Assembly (NCBI GenBank): GCA_964560325.1
Contig: CAZLLV010000450.1
Span: forward strand, 1-20,593
DNA length: 20,593 bases
Reading direction: 5' to 3'
Source of the DNA: CAZLLV01 sp964560325
GTDB lineage: Bacteria; Acidobacteriota; Thermoanaerobaculia; Multivoradales; DATKCC01
The notes under the pieces were generated by a model, which was not told the DNA's origin, searched no databases, and saw only the letters and a program-made list of their open reading frames with translations. Made by a program: the position numbers and the translations under genes. Position 1 is the first letter of the stretch; the number at the start of each line of letters is the position of its first letter. Shown piece by piece: positions 13,747 to 20,593 of this stretch.

Positions 13747-15471
13747 ATGAAGTCTCGTTCGCAGCTCCTCCTCGTGCTCGTGCTGGCCGTCGCGCCGGCG
13801 CTGGTCCTCCTGTCGTGCGACTCGGGTAATCCCGTGGTGCCGGAGAGCCCGGAGGCGCCCACCGGCGGCTCCGGTGCGTACTTGATCGCCCTCACGGCCG
13901 CCCCGCCCCAGCTCCAGGCCGGCTCCGGCGACCCGGCCACCGTGACCGTGACGGTGCGCGACTCCGCCGGCGTGGCGCCGACGGACGGCACGGGGGTGAT
14001 CCTCTCCACGGACGGCGGCAGCTTCGGCGTCGCGTCGGCGGACGCACCGGTCCGCACCGCCGAGCTGGAGCTCGCCGGCGGCCGCGCCCAGGTGAGCTTC
14101 TTCCCCGGCGACGAGGTGATGACGGCGAGTCTCCTCGCCCGGGTCGGCGAGAGTCTCGGCCGGCTCCAGCTCGAGATCGTCGAGGCGCTGCCGAGCAACT
14201 TCTTCCTGCTGGCGGTCCAGCCGTCCTCCGGCAGCCCGGACGGCGGCGAGGCGGTCCGCATCACGGGCGCCGGGTTCCAGGAGCCGGTGCGGGTGACCTT
14301 CGGCGGCGTGGTGGCGCAGGTGCAGTCGGTCACGTCGAGCCAGGTGTCGGTGGTCACGCCGCCGTCGGCGGCGCCGGTGGCGGCCGGGCAGGCGGTGCCG
14401 GTCGACGTGGCGGTGACCAACGCGCTCGACACGCCGGAGTCGGTGGCCGACGCGCTCCCCGGCGCCTACGTCTACAGCCGCGAGCCGATCCCGCCGCTCT
14501 TCATCTCGGAGATCGATCCGGAGACGGGGAGCGCCGGCGGCGGCACGGTGGTCTTCCTCGACGGCGGCGGCTTCGTGTCGCCGGTGCAGGTGACGTTCGG
14601 CGGCCAGCAGGCGACGAACGTGACGGTGCTCTCGTCCTCGCGCATCCGGCTGGTCACCCCGCCCGCGCCGCAGCCGGTGGCCGGCGGCGGCAGCCTGGCG
14701 GTCGACGTGGTGCTGACCAACGACCTCTCCGGCACCCAGCAGCAGGCGCAGCTCGCCGGCGGCTTCCGCTACGACGGCGGGCCGGCCCCCGACGTGGTGG
14801 TGGTGAGCGCCATCGCGCCCGACGAGGGGCCGTTCGGCGGCGGCACGTCGGTCGAGATCACCGGCAGCGGCTTCCGCCATCCGGTGGCGGTCGAGCTCGG
14901 CGGCATCCGGCAGAGCAGCGAGTCGTTCGTCAACGACACGACCGTCCGCTTCGTCACCGATCCGCTGTCGATCGGCGAGTGCCCGGCGGACGGACGGGTC
15001 GAGCGCACGGGAGTGAAGGTGACGAACCTCGGGAGCGGGATCTCCGGCTCGGCCGACCTCACCTTCACCTACGTGGTGCCGATCCCGCTCGTCTCCGGGA
15101 TCTCGCCGACCTCCGGCTCCCAGAACGGCAACACCCAGGTGACGATCAGCGGCAGCGACTTCGCGGCGCCGGCGCGGGTGACCTTCGGCATCGCGGGCGA
15201 GGAGTTCACGGCCACCGTCCAGTCTGTGGCCGACGGCGCGGTGGTGGTCCGGACGCCCAGCGTTCCGAACAGCGTGTTTCCCGAGGCCGACTGCACCGTG
15301 ACCGTGACGAACGAGGACGACACCACGTCGCAGGTCCCCGGCAAGCGCTATCAGGACGTGGTGGCCGACGTGACCCTCCTCCACCAGGGCACGGGTTGCT
15401 CCGATACGCTGCCGTCGTCCTTCACCTATCGGCCGAGCAACGCGACCTGCCGGCCGGTGAGCGGCGACTGA
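13747..15471 (+). CDS. Surface lipoprotein with Ig-like and four IPT/TIG repeats
   Basis: 574 residues. A lipoprotein signal peptide ends in LLSC (C24), followed by DSGN; Asp after the Cys may matter for sorting. An Ig-like/Big-type domain spans about 44-145 (ATVTVTVRDSAG...GTGVILSTDGGSF). Four IPT/TIG domains follow at about 153-245, 251-343, 350-447 and 449-566, each with a P..G...GG..V.I.G.GF signature and a VTFGG-like strand. The last two contain Cys residues that may form disulfides. IPT/TIG arrays are structural or adhesive modules on the surface; no enzyme motif is seen. VgrG starts 10 nt after the stop, so the two are probably co-transcribed. It could be an adhesin, a receptor, or a VgrG-linked factor; the last is only inferred from linkage. 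Confidence 0.88.
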   Translation: MKSRSQLLLVLVLAVAPALVLLSCDSGNPVVPESPEAPTGGSGAYLIALTAAPPQLQAGSGDPATVTVTVRDSAGVAPTDGTGVILSTDGGSFGVASADAPVRTAELELAGGRAQVSFFPGDEVMTASLLARVGESLGRLQLEIVEALPSNFFLLAVQPSSGSPDGGEAVRITGAGFQEPVRVTFGGVVAQVQSVTSSQVSVVTPPSAAPVAAGQAVPVDVAVTNALDTPESVADALPGAYVYSREPIPPLFISEIDPETGSAGGGTVVFLDGGGFVSPVQVTFGGQQATNVTVLSSSRIRLVTPPAPQPVAGGGSLAVDVVLTNDLSGTQQQAQLAGGFRYDGGPAPDVVVVSAIAPDEGPFGGGTSVEITGSGFRHPVAVELGGIRQSSESFVNDTTVRFVTDPLSIGECPADGRVERTGVKVTNLGSGISGSADLTFTYVVPIPLVSGISPTSGSQNGNTQVTISGSDFAAPARVTFGIAGEEFTATVQSVADGAVVVRTPSVPNSVFPEADCTVTVTNEDDTTSQVPGKRYQDVVADVTLLHQGTGCSDTLPSSFTYRPSNATCRPVSGD

Positions 15472-15481
15472 CTCCCGTTCC

Positions 15482-17548
15482 ATGGCCTACACCCACGAGA
15501 ATCTCTACTTCTCGCTCTCGACCCCCCTGGGCGGCGACACGCTGCTGCTGCGCTCGTTCCACGGCGAGGAGCGGATCTCCGGCCTCTTCCGCTTCCAGCT
15601 CGAGATGGAGAGCGAGACGCCGGACGTCGACTTCTCGGCGCTGGTCGGCAAGGGGGTGACGGTCACCGTGCACCTGGCGGACGGCAGCGATCGCTACATC
15701 CACGGCCTCGTCGGCCGCTTCGTCCAGGGCGGCACCAGCGTCCCCTTCACCCGCTACTACGCGGAGATCCACCCCTGGCTCTGGATGCTCACGCACTCGG
15801 CGGACTGCCGGATCTTCCAGGAGAAGAGCGTGCCGGACATCGTGGAGGAGGTCTTCTCCGACCACGGCTTCACCGACTTCAAGCGCAGCCTCTCCGGCAG
15901 CTACGCGCCGCGTGAGTACTGCGTGCAGTACAACGAGACCGGCTTCGAGTTCGTCTCCCGGCTGCTCGAGGAGGAGGGGATCTTCTACTTCTTCGAGCAC
16001 GAGGACGGCAAGCACACGCTGGTGCTGGCGGACGACGCGAGCGCCTTCGTCGCCACGCCGGGGGCGCCGACGGTGCGCTACGGCGACTTCGGCGAGTGGA
16101 CGCAGCAGAACACGGTGACCCGATGCCAGCTCGAGGAGGCGGTCGTCCCCGGCGCCTTCGCGCTCGACGACTTCAACTTCGAAACACCGTCGACCGATCT
16201 GATGGTCGAGGTCGCGAGCCAGGTCGCCCAGAACGGCAGCAAGCGGCGGGTCTACGAGTACCCGGGCGGGTTCGTGAAGAAGGACGCGGGGGAGGGGCTG
16301 ACGAAGCTGCTTGCCGAGGAGCGCGAGGCGCCGCTCCGCCGCCTTTCGGGCGAGGGCTTCTGCCGCGCGATGGTGCCGGGGTTCAAGACCACGCTCGAGG
16401 ACCACTACCGGAGCGACGTGAACGCCGAGTACGTGGTCCTGTCGGTGAGCCACGCCGGCACCTGGGAGGGCTACTCGAACTCGTTCGAGGCGTTCCCGTC
16501 GGCGACGCCGTTCCGGCCGCCGCGCACGGCGAGGAAGCCGGTGATCCCGGGCTCGCAGACGGCGATCGTGGTGGGCAAGTCGGGCGAGGAGATCTGGACC
16601 GACAAGTACGGGCGGATCAAGGTGCAGTTCCACTGGGACCAGCTCGGGACGAACGACGAGAAGAGCTCGTGCTGGATCCGCGTCGCCCAGGGGTGGGCGG
16701 GAAAGAGCTGGGGGCAGTGGTTCTTGCCGCGGATCGGGCAGGAGGTGGTGGTGAGCTTCCTGGAGGGCGATCCGGACCGGCCGTTGGTGACGGGGTCGGT
16801 CTACAACGCGGAGCAGACGGTGCCGTACGCGCTGCCGTCGGAGCAGACGAAGAGCACGATCAAGTCGGACAGCTCGAAGGGGCACGGGGGATACAACGAG
16901 CTGCGGTTCGAGGACAAGAAGGACTCCGAAGAGGTCTACTTCCAGGCGGAGAAGGACTTCAACCGAGTGGTGAAGAACAACGACACGTTGAAGGTGGGTT
17001 TCGAGAAGAAGGAGGCGGGGGACCAGACGATCGACATTCACAACCACCGGACGGTGACGATCGCGGAGGGGAACGAGACGTTCACGGTGAAGAAGGGGAA
17101 CCGGACGGTGGCGGTGGAGACGGGGAACGAGACGCACACGGTGAAGGGGACCCGGGACGTGACGGTGACGGGGGACGAGACGAAGAAGGACGAGGCGAAC
17201 TTCACGCAGACGGTGACGAAGGATTACAAGCTGACGGTGGACGGGAACCTGACGATCGATGTGAAGGGGACGGTGACGATCAAGTCGGGCAAGGCGATGA
17301 CGCTCGACTGCGGCGCGAGCCTGACGGCGAAGGCGGCGCAGTCGTTGACCAATCAGGCGGGGTCGAGCCTGACGAACAAGGCGGGGGCGAGCCTGACGAA
17401 CGATGCGGCGTCGAGCCTGACGAACAAGGCGGGGGCGAGCTTGACGAATCAGGCGGGGGCGAGCCTGACGGACAAGGCGGGGGCCTCGGCGACGGTGCAG
17501 GGGAGCGCGTCGGTGACGGTGCAGGGTGGGGTGGTGAAGATCAATTGA
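15482..17548 (+). CDS. vgrG: VgrG/TssI spike protein of a type VI secretion system
   Basis: 688 residues from the ATG at 15482; the start is clear from homology (LYFSLSTPLGGDTLLLRSFHGEE in two parts: LYFSLSTPLGG, DTLLLRSFHGEE), though no Shine-Dalgarno is seen. A gp27-like region (about 1-350) has EYCVQYNETGFEFVSRLLEE and EEGIFYFFEHEDG. A gp5-type OB-fold (about 361-450) has KYGRIKVQFHWD and QWFLPRIGQEVVVSFLEGDP. A beta-helix prism (about 460-688) ends in nine 8-residue repeats. VgrG trimers tip the Hcp tube and carry effectors. No extra toxin domain is fused at the C-terminus, and no PAAR, adaptor, effector or other T6SS core gene lies in the window, so this is an orphan VgrG locus. From about 16700 on, codon third positions shift from C to G. 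Confidence 0.95.
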   Translation: MAYTHENLYFSLSTPLGGDTLLLRSFHGEERISGLFRFQLEMESETPDVDFSALVGKGVTVTVHLADGSDRYIHGLVGRFVQGGTSVPFTRYYAEIHPWLWMLTHSADCRIFQEKSVPDIVEEVFSDHGFTDFKRSLSGSYAPREYCVQYNETGFEFVSRLLEEEGIFYFFEHEDGKHTLVLADDASAFVATPGAPTVRYGDFGEWTQQNTVTRCQLEEAVVPGAFALDDFNFETPSTDLMVEVASQVAQNGSKRRVYEYPGGFVKKDAGEGLTKLLAEEREAPLRRLSGEGFCRAMVPGFKTTLEDHYRSDVNAEYVVLSVSHAGTWEGYSNSFEAFPSATPFRPPRTARKPVIPGSQTAIVVGKSGEEIWTDKYGRIKVQFHWDQLGTNDEKSSCWIRVAQGWAGKSWGQWFLPRIGQEVVVSFLEGDPDRPLVTGSVYNAEQTVPYALPSEQTKSTIKSDSSKGHGGYNELRFEDKKDSEEVYFQAEKDFNRVVKNNDTLKVGFEKKEAGDQTIDIHNHRTVTIAEGNETFTVKKGNRTVAVETGNETHTVKGTRDVTVTGDETKKDEANFTQTVTKDYKLTVDGNLTIDVKGTVTIKSGKAMTLDCGASLTAKAAQSLTNQAGSSLTNKAGASLTNDAASSLTNKAGASLTNQAGASLTDKAGASATVQGSASVTVQGGVVKIN
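17318..17533 (+). repeat. 24-bp tandem coding repeats (octapeptide beta-prism of VgrG)
   Basis: Seven consecutive 24-bp units (17318-17485) encode octads of the form SLTNKAGA (variants SLTAKAAQ, SLTNQAGS, SLTNDAAS, SLTDKAGA). Two diverged octads follow, SATVQGSA and SVTVQGGV. Units are nearly identical in DNA, which suggests recent expansion. Octad periodicity matches the triple-stranded beta-helix of gp5/VgrG needles, so repeat number sets needle length. Confidence 0.9.
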
Positions 17549-17558
17549 TCATCTTTTG

Positions 17559-17584
17559 TCATCCTGAGCGCAAGCGAAGGATCT
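17559..17584. repeat. Intergenic palindromic repeat of the TCATCCTGAGCG type
   Basis: The 26-bp element begins TCATCCTGAGCG and ends AAGGATCT, 10 bases after the vgrG stop. ATCCT (17561-17565) pairs with AGGAT (17578-17582) around an imperfect stem. I recall very similar intergenic elements as widespread repeats in several high-GC phyla; that is memory, not a search. Four T residues precede it (17554-17557), so read from the other strand it could act as a terminator between vgrG and the opposing gene. Confidence 0.5.
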
Positions 17585-17618
17585 GGGCGGGGGAATGTGG
17601 GATGGCCACCGGGATGCC

Positions 17619-17791
17619 GGGGTCGGGGCGAAGGCTCCCGCCTCCGGGACGGTGCGCGCGACAGCGGTGGGATGGAGGCGTAGGGCGCGCACCTCGTCAA
17701 ACGCTCGCCGCGTAGGGCTCGGTGCCCGCCGCCAAGCCACGAAGCGGGCTCGCGTTAGGCGCCCTCCGGCGGGAGCCCTCGCCCCGACCCC
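17619..17791. repeat. 173-bp element with 24-bp terminal inverted repeats (MITE-like)
   Basis: The left arm at 17619-17642 and right arm at 17768-17791 are reverse complements with one mismatch in 24 (A17632 in the left arm). The arms begin GGGGTCGGGGCG and end CGCCCCGACCCC. The 125-bp interior has no credible gene; two similar phrases, GGCGTAGGGC and CGCGTAGGGC, occur in it. No flanking target-site duplication is obvious. It could be a non-autonomous mobile element, a REP-like unit, or a structured RNA. Apart from this and the smaller repeat, the gene-free stretch 17549-17863 shows nothing else. Confidence 0.55.
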
Positions 17792-17863
17792 TCGCGTGTC
17801 CGCGACGGGAGTGGACGGAGCTTCGGCGGAGGGACGTCGCCCGGTCGAGACGGTTCCTTCCAA

Positions 17864-18214
17864 TCACCCCCGCAGGATCTTCTCCATCGCCTTCCCGCGC
17901 GCGAGCTCGTCGATCAGCTTGTCGAGGTAGCGGATCTCTTGCATCAGCGGGTCCTCGATCACCTCCACCCGGATGCCGCACACGACGCCCTTGATGAGCG
18001 AGCGATTCGGATGCATGGCCGGCGCTTCGGCGAAGAAGGTCTCGAAGTCCTTCCCCTCGTCGATCTGCTGCTGCAAACCCGCCGGCTCATAGCCCGTCAA
18101 CCAGCAGATGATCTGGTCGACCTCTTCCTTCGTCCGGCCCTTGCGCTCGGCTTTCTGAACGTAGTGCGGGTAGACGCTCGAGAACTTGGTCGTGAAGATG
18201 CGATGCTTGGGCAT
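17864..18214 (-). CDS. DUF2200 family protein
   Basis: 116 residues from the ATG at 18214-18212, with AGGAGG a few bases upstream. The family pattern is unmistakable: MPKHRIFTTKFSSVYPHYV, KAERKGRTKEEVDQIICWLT, PNRSLIKGVVCGIRVE and IEDPLMQEIRYLDKLIDEL, ending GKAMEKIL. Full family length, no gaps. The function is unknown; it is a small soluble protein often found in accessory regions. It stands alone, back to back with the truncated regulator gene, and its promoter must lie within the 5' part of that reading frame (18215 onward). Confidence 0.92.
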   Translation of the reverse strand: MPKHRIFTTKFSSVYPHYVQKAERKGRTKEEVDQIICWLTGYEPAGLQQQIDEGKDFETFFAEAPAMHPNRSLIKGVVCGIRVEVIEDPLMQEIRYLDKLIDELARGKAMEKILRG

Positions 18215-18243
18215 TGTCAGTCCTCCTGGGCGATTCGAGCCCG

Positions 18244-19692
18244 GTGCGGAGTCTGTCGTCCGCGCCTCCCGACGAGGCCGGCACCGGTCGGGAACGGTAC
18301 CACCCTCTCGTCGTCCCGAGCTTCCGAAGAGGCTGGCACCTCGTCAGCAGCGGCCGCATCAAGGCGGCGCGGCAGGCGCTCGACGACGACGGGCGAGGGC
18401 AACGGCTCGTCGCCACTCTGCACGGCCGGGGCTACCGCTTCGTCGGAGCGGTCGAGGAACGGCGGCCGGCGGCGCCCGGTGACGGGGAGGCGGCCCCGCC
18501 GGCCGGCGACGGCGCCGCGCTCGAGGACCTCGCCGCGCTCGCCGTGATCCCGTTCGCCCACAATCCGCTCGAGCCCCGCGTCGCCTGGCTCGCGGACTCC
18601 CTGACCGAGGACATCAGCATCCACCTCGCGCGGAACCCCGGCTTCGTCGTCATCTCGCGCAATTCCACCTTCGCCTACAAGGACCGGCCGGTCGGGCTGA
18701 GGCAGATCGGGCAGGAGCTCGGCACGCGCTACCTGGTCCAGGGGTCGCTCTGGGAAGCGGGCGATTCCCTGCGCGTTTCGGTGCAGCTGCTGGAGGCCGC
18801 GAGCGGGCGGCTCCTCTGGGCGCACCGCCAGGAGGTCGCGAGCGGCGACCTGCACGAGGTGCAGGAGGAGGTGGTGCGGGAGATCGTCTCGCAAATCGAG
18901 CCCGAGGTTCTCCGCGCGGAGCTGCCGGCGCTGCGGCGTCGGCGTCCCGTCGACCTCGGCGCCTGGTCGCTCTATCGCCGGGCGCACGCGATCCTCGGCA
19001 TGAGGGGATGGAGCGAAGAGACCGTCGTGGAGGCGACCGCGCTGCTGCGGCAGGCCATTCGGCAGGACCCCGAGCTGGCGTTCGCTCACGCCTACCTGGC
19101 GCTGGTGCTCGCCATCGGGCACCTGATGGGGCTCGTCTCCGACGGCGAAGACCAGGCCGAAGCACGCAACGCCGCCGAGCGTGCCCTCGAGATCGACAGC
19201 CAGGACTCGGACGTCCTGGGGTACGCCGGTTGCGCCCTCGCGGACCTCGGTGACCTCGCGCGCGGCATCGGGCTGATCGAACGGGCCACGGAGCTCGACC
19301 CCAGCAACGCGCAGGCCCGAGCCGCGCTCGGCGCCGCCCTCCTCGAAACCGGCAGTCCCGAGGGCGTCGACCACCTGCGCCTGGGCATGCGGCTCAGCCC
19401 CCGCGACAACCGCCTGGCGGTCTGGGGCGCGCTGCTCGCACGGGGCCTGCTCCGGCTCGATCGGACCGGGGAGGCGATCGACGCGGCCCGGGCGGCGTGC
19501 CGCTACGACGACAAGATCTTCCTGCCCAGGATCGTCCTCGCCATCGCCTGTGCGGAATCCGGAGCGATCGACGAGGCGGCCACCGCGATGTCGGACGCGC
19601 GGCGTCTCCGGCCGGGGCTGGCGCGGAGGGATCTCGCCTGGATGGCGACGCCGGGGAACCTCGAGACGCTGAAAAGCGCTCGGCTGCTCTGA
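18244..19692 (+). CDS. TolB/TPR regulator-like protein with truncated winged helix
   Basis: The open frame begins at a TTG at 18214 with a GTG at 18244; neither has a ribosome site and both lie in the DUF2200 promoter area, so the start is uncertain. SSGRIKAARQALDDDGRGQR and TLHGRGYRFVG (about 18346-18444) are the second half of a CadC/OmpR winged helix. The first half, including much of the recognition region, is missing; GWHLVSSGRIKAARQ looks like an internal join. A TolB/FlgO-like domain follows (VISRNSTFAYKDRPVG, YLVQGSLWEAGDSLRVSVQL), then TPR repeats (from about 19000; ALEIDSQDSDVLGYAG, ATELDPSNAQARAALGAALL). No membrane segment is seen. Intact relatives are regulators with TPR sensor arms. 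This one may be a pseudogene or a TPR protein that no longer binds DNA. Confidence 0.7.
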   Translation: MRSLSSAPPDEAGTGRERYHPLVVPSFRRGWHLVSSGRIKAARQALDDDGRGQRLVATLHGRGYRFVGAVEERRPAAPGDGEAAPPAGDGAALEDLAALAVIPFAHNPLEPRVAWLADSLTEDISIHLARNPGFVVISRNSTFAYKDRPVGLRQIGQELGTRYLVQGSLWEAGDSLRVSVQLLEAASGRLLWAHRQEVASGDLHEVQEEVVREIVSQIEPEVLRAELPALRRRRPVDLGAWSLYRRAHAILGMRGWSEETVVEATALLRQAIRQDPELAFAHAYLALVLAIGHLMGLVSDGEDQAEARNAAERALEIDSQDSDVLGYAGCALADLGDLARGIGLIERATELDPSNAQARAALGAALLETGSPEGVDHLRLGMRLSPRDNRLAVWGALLARGLLRLDRTGEAIDAARAACRYDDKIFLPRIVLAIACAESGAIDEAATAMSDARRLRPGLARRDLAWMATPGNLETLKSARLL

Positions 19693-19749
19693 CCCCGATC
19701 CTCGCCGCGCGGCACGGCTCGTCCGCGGGCGCCGGTTCGTCGTCGCGCT

Positions 19750-19767
19750 CGCAACCTCCGGGTTGCG
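19750..19767. promoter_or_regulatory. Operator 1 of the SRPBCC-ArsR operon
   Basis: A perfect 18-bp palindrome, CGCAACC-TCCG-GGTTGCG. It overlaps the probable -35 (19763-19768). Its arms are identical to those of the site at 19796-19813, 46 bp away centre to centre. ArsR dimers bind palindromes of this kind (family knowledge). Confidence 0.65.
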
Positions 19768-19791
19768 CATTGCTCTCGATTCCTTTATGCT
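19763..19791 (+). promoter_or_regulatory. Promoter of the SRPBCC-ArsR operon
   Basis: TTGCGC (19763-19768), a 17-nt spacer, then TATGCT (19786-19791). The boxes match consensus in three and four positions. Transcription would start near 19798, inside operator 2. The position between two identical palindromes strengthens an otherwise modest promoter call. Confidence 0.5.
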
Positions 19792-19795
19792 GACA

Positions 19796-19813
19796 CGCAA
19801 CCAGGAGGTTGCG
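19796..19813. promoter_or_regulatory. Operator 2 of the SRPBCC-ArsR operon, embedding the Shine-Dalgarno
   Basis: A perfect 18-bp palindrome, CGCAACC-AGGA-GGTTGCG, one base before the ATG at 19815. Its spacer and right arm form the ribosome binding site AGGAGG (19803-19808). It would cover the transcription start, and in RNA the arms could also pair and hide the ribosome site. Confidence 0.65.
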
Positions 19814-19814
19814 A

Positions 19815-20309
19815 ATGAGTCAGAGCACGGATCGGATCGAGAAGGTCGTCACCTTGAAGGCCCCGCGGGAGCGGGTGTGGAGCGCGATCAGCGACTCGCG
19901 GCAGTTCGGGCGGTGGTTCGGGGCGGAGATCGACGGGGCGTTCGAGCCCGGGGCGCGGCTCGCCGCGCGGATCGTGCCGACCGAGGTCGACCCGGAGGTC
20001 GCGAAGATGCAGGAGCCGTACGTGGGCATGGAGTTCGAGATCGTCGTGGAGGAGGTCGAGCCGCCGCGGGCGCTGTCGTTCCGCTGGCACCCGGGCACGG
20101 CGGACACCGAAGAGGTGAAGGACGACCCGATGACGCTCGTCCGCTTCGAGTTGGAACCGGCCCCCGGCGGGACGCGGTTGACGATCACCGAGTCCGGCTT
20201 CGACGCGCTGCCGCTCGAGCGCCGGGCGGAGGCGTACGAGGCGAACGAGGGGGGCTGGGAGCACCAGGGCCGCCTGATCGCGAAGTACCTCGAGCGCACG
20301 GAGCCGTGA
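19815..20309 (+). CDS. SRPBCC/AHSA1-like protein
   Basis: 164 residues from the ATG at 19815, fixed by AGGAGG 6 nt upstream. It shows the START/SRPBCC fold pattern of the AHSA1-like family: RIEKVVTLKAPRERVWSAIS, FGRWFGAEIDGAFEPGARL, VVEEVEPPRALSFRWHPG, TLVRFELEPAPGGTRLTITE and GGWEHQGRLIAKYLE. Members have a hydrophobic ligand-binding cavity; the ligand is unknown. The overlap with arsR by 4 nt is the classic SRPBCC-ArsR pairing, where the regulator controls both genes. Length and motifs are complete. It is likely cytoplasmic. Confidence 0.9.
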   Translation: MSQSTDRIEKVVTLKAPRERVWSAISDSRQFGRWFGAEIDGAFEPGARLAARIVPTEVDPEVAKMQEPYVGMEFEIVVEEVEPPRALSFRWHPGTADTEEVKDDPMTLVRFELEPAPGGTRLTITESGFDALPLERRAEAYEANEGGWEHQGRLIAKYLERTEP

Positions 20310-20593
20310 CCGGTGCGGAGCGCGAGGCGCTGCCGCTTGCCGACGCGGTGGAGATCTTCAGCGCCCTCGGCGACCCGACCCGCCTCTACCTCGTCACGCG
20401 GCTGTGCGACGAGGGGCCGCAGGCGATCTCGCGCCTGGCGGAGGGCACGGATCTCTCGCGCCAGGCGGTGACCAAGCATCTGCGCGTGCTCGCCTCCGCC
20501 GGCCTCGCGACGAGCGACCGCCACGGCCGCGAGCGCCACTGGCGGATCGAGGCCGAGCGCCTGGCGGAAGTCCGGCGGCTGCTCGACCGGGTC
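20306..20593 (+). CDS. ArsR-family winged-helix repressor (runs off right edge)
   Basis: 96 codons from a GTG that overlaps the SRPBCC stop (GTGA, 20306-20309); no stop before the window ends. The ArsR core is clear: EIFSALGDPTRLYLVTRLCD, AISRLAEGTDLSRQAVTKHL (recognition helix), RVLASAGLATSDRHGRERHW (wing). No Cys pair for metal binding is seen in the part present, so it is probably not an arsenic or metal sensor but one of the ArsR proteins paired with AHSA1 genes. It should bind the two palindromes upstream of its operon. Confidence 0.9.
   Translation, partial: MTGAEREALPLADAVEIFSALGDPTRLYLVTRLCDEGPQAISRLAEGTDLSRQAVTKHLRVLASAGLATSDRHGRERHWRIEAERLAEVRRLLDRV

Noticed and set aside
13669..15483. 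604-codon minus-strand open frame, and a similar one at 15422-17137
   Set aside because: They mirror the IPT lipoprotein and VgrG. The translations are rich in His/Arg/Leu without domains.
17318..17485. Regular 24-bp repeats as a possible CRISPR array
   Set aside because: Units are directly adjacent without spacers and in frame with VgrG, encoding octads of the needle. No cas genes are present.
16096..17715. Plus-strand frame running past the vgrG stop
   Set aside because: It is a shifted reading of the VgrG G-rich repeats (Gly/Asp/Glu-rich), not a fused effector gene.
18217..19800. 527-codon minus-strand open frame
   Set aside because: It is antisense to the TolB/TPR gene, which shows clear repeats. 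There are no motifs on the minus strand.

Overview
This is a very GC-rich window (roughly 70% by eye), densely coded, with frequent 4-nt GTGA stop/start overlaps and both Shine-Dalgarno and weak or leaderless-looking starts. The gene content fits a soil or sediment bacterium of the Acidobacteriota (Thermoanaerobaculia-like) or a neighbouring high-GC phylum: IPT/TIG lipoprotein, orphan VgrG, TolB/TPR regulator with a CadC-type winged helix, DUF2200, HugZ-like heme protein, toxin-antitoxin pairs and a DAHL-type histidine kinase. The phylum is an inference from content only. No rRNA, tRNA or CRISPR array was seen.

Region 1 (1-5925) is an unstable accessory patch. Two genes each have a second copy of their 3' end nearby, in direct orientation. 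The 3' end of a ChaN/TIKI-like gene lies at 1-275 and again inside the full gene 2657-3418. The 3' end of a HugZ-like gene (4266-5060) is repeated at 5555-5836. Toxin-antitoxin modules or their remains sit in or next to these repeats: an XRE-antitoxin-like scrap (322-418), an intact VapBC pair (3452-4122), and a ParD antitoxin (5125-5403) with a collapsed ParE (5400-5529). Between the two ChaN copies lies a coupled minus-strand pair: a SAMHD1/YwfO-like HD phosphohydrolase and a YwgA/Panacea-like protein.

Region 2 (5926-13537) holds an exported beta-lactamase-family serine hydrolase on the plus strand. It converges on a five-gene minus-strand operon: di-heme cytochrome c peroxidase lipoprotein, DAHL-sensor histidine kinase, single-domain response regulator, a DHp-DHp-REC-adenylyl cyclase fusion, and a GT51 peptidoglycan glycosyltransferase. 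Three of the four junctions are 4-nt overlaps, so the genes are probably translated together. The likely logic is a heme/redox input at the cell surface, a phosphorelay, cAMP output, and an envelope enzyme at the end.

Region 3 (13595-17863) starts with a divergent promoter region. It then has an IPT/TIG-repeat lipoprotein, a VgrG spike whose C-terminus is an octapeptide-repeat beta-prism, and a gene-free stretch containing two intergenic repeat elements.

Region 4 (17864-20593) holds a DUF2200 gene, a TolB/TPR protein whose DNA-binding domain looks truncated, and an SRPBCC(AHSA1)-ArsR operon. The operon promoter is bracketed by two 18-bp palindromes with identical half-sites, a strong candidate for autoregulation by ArsR. 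The ArsR gene runs off the right edge.
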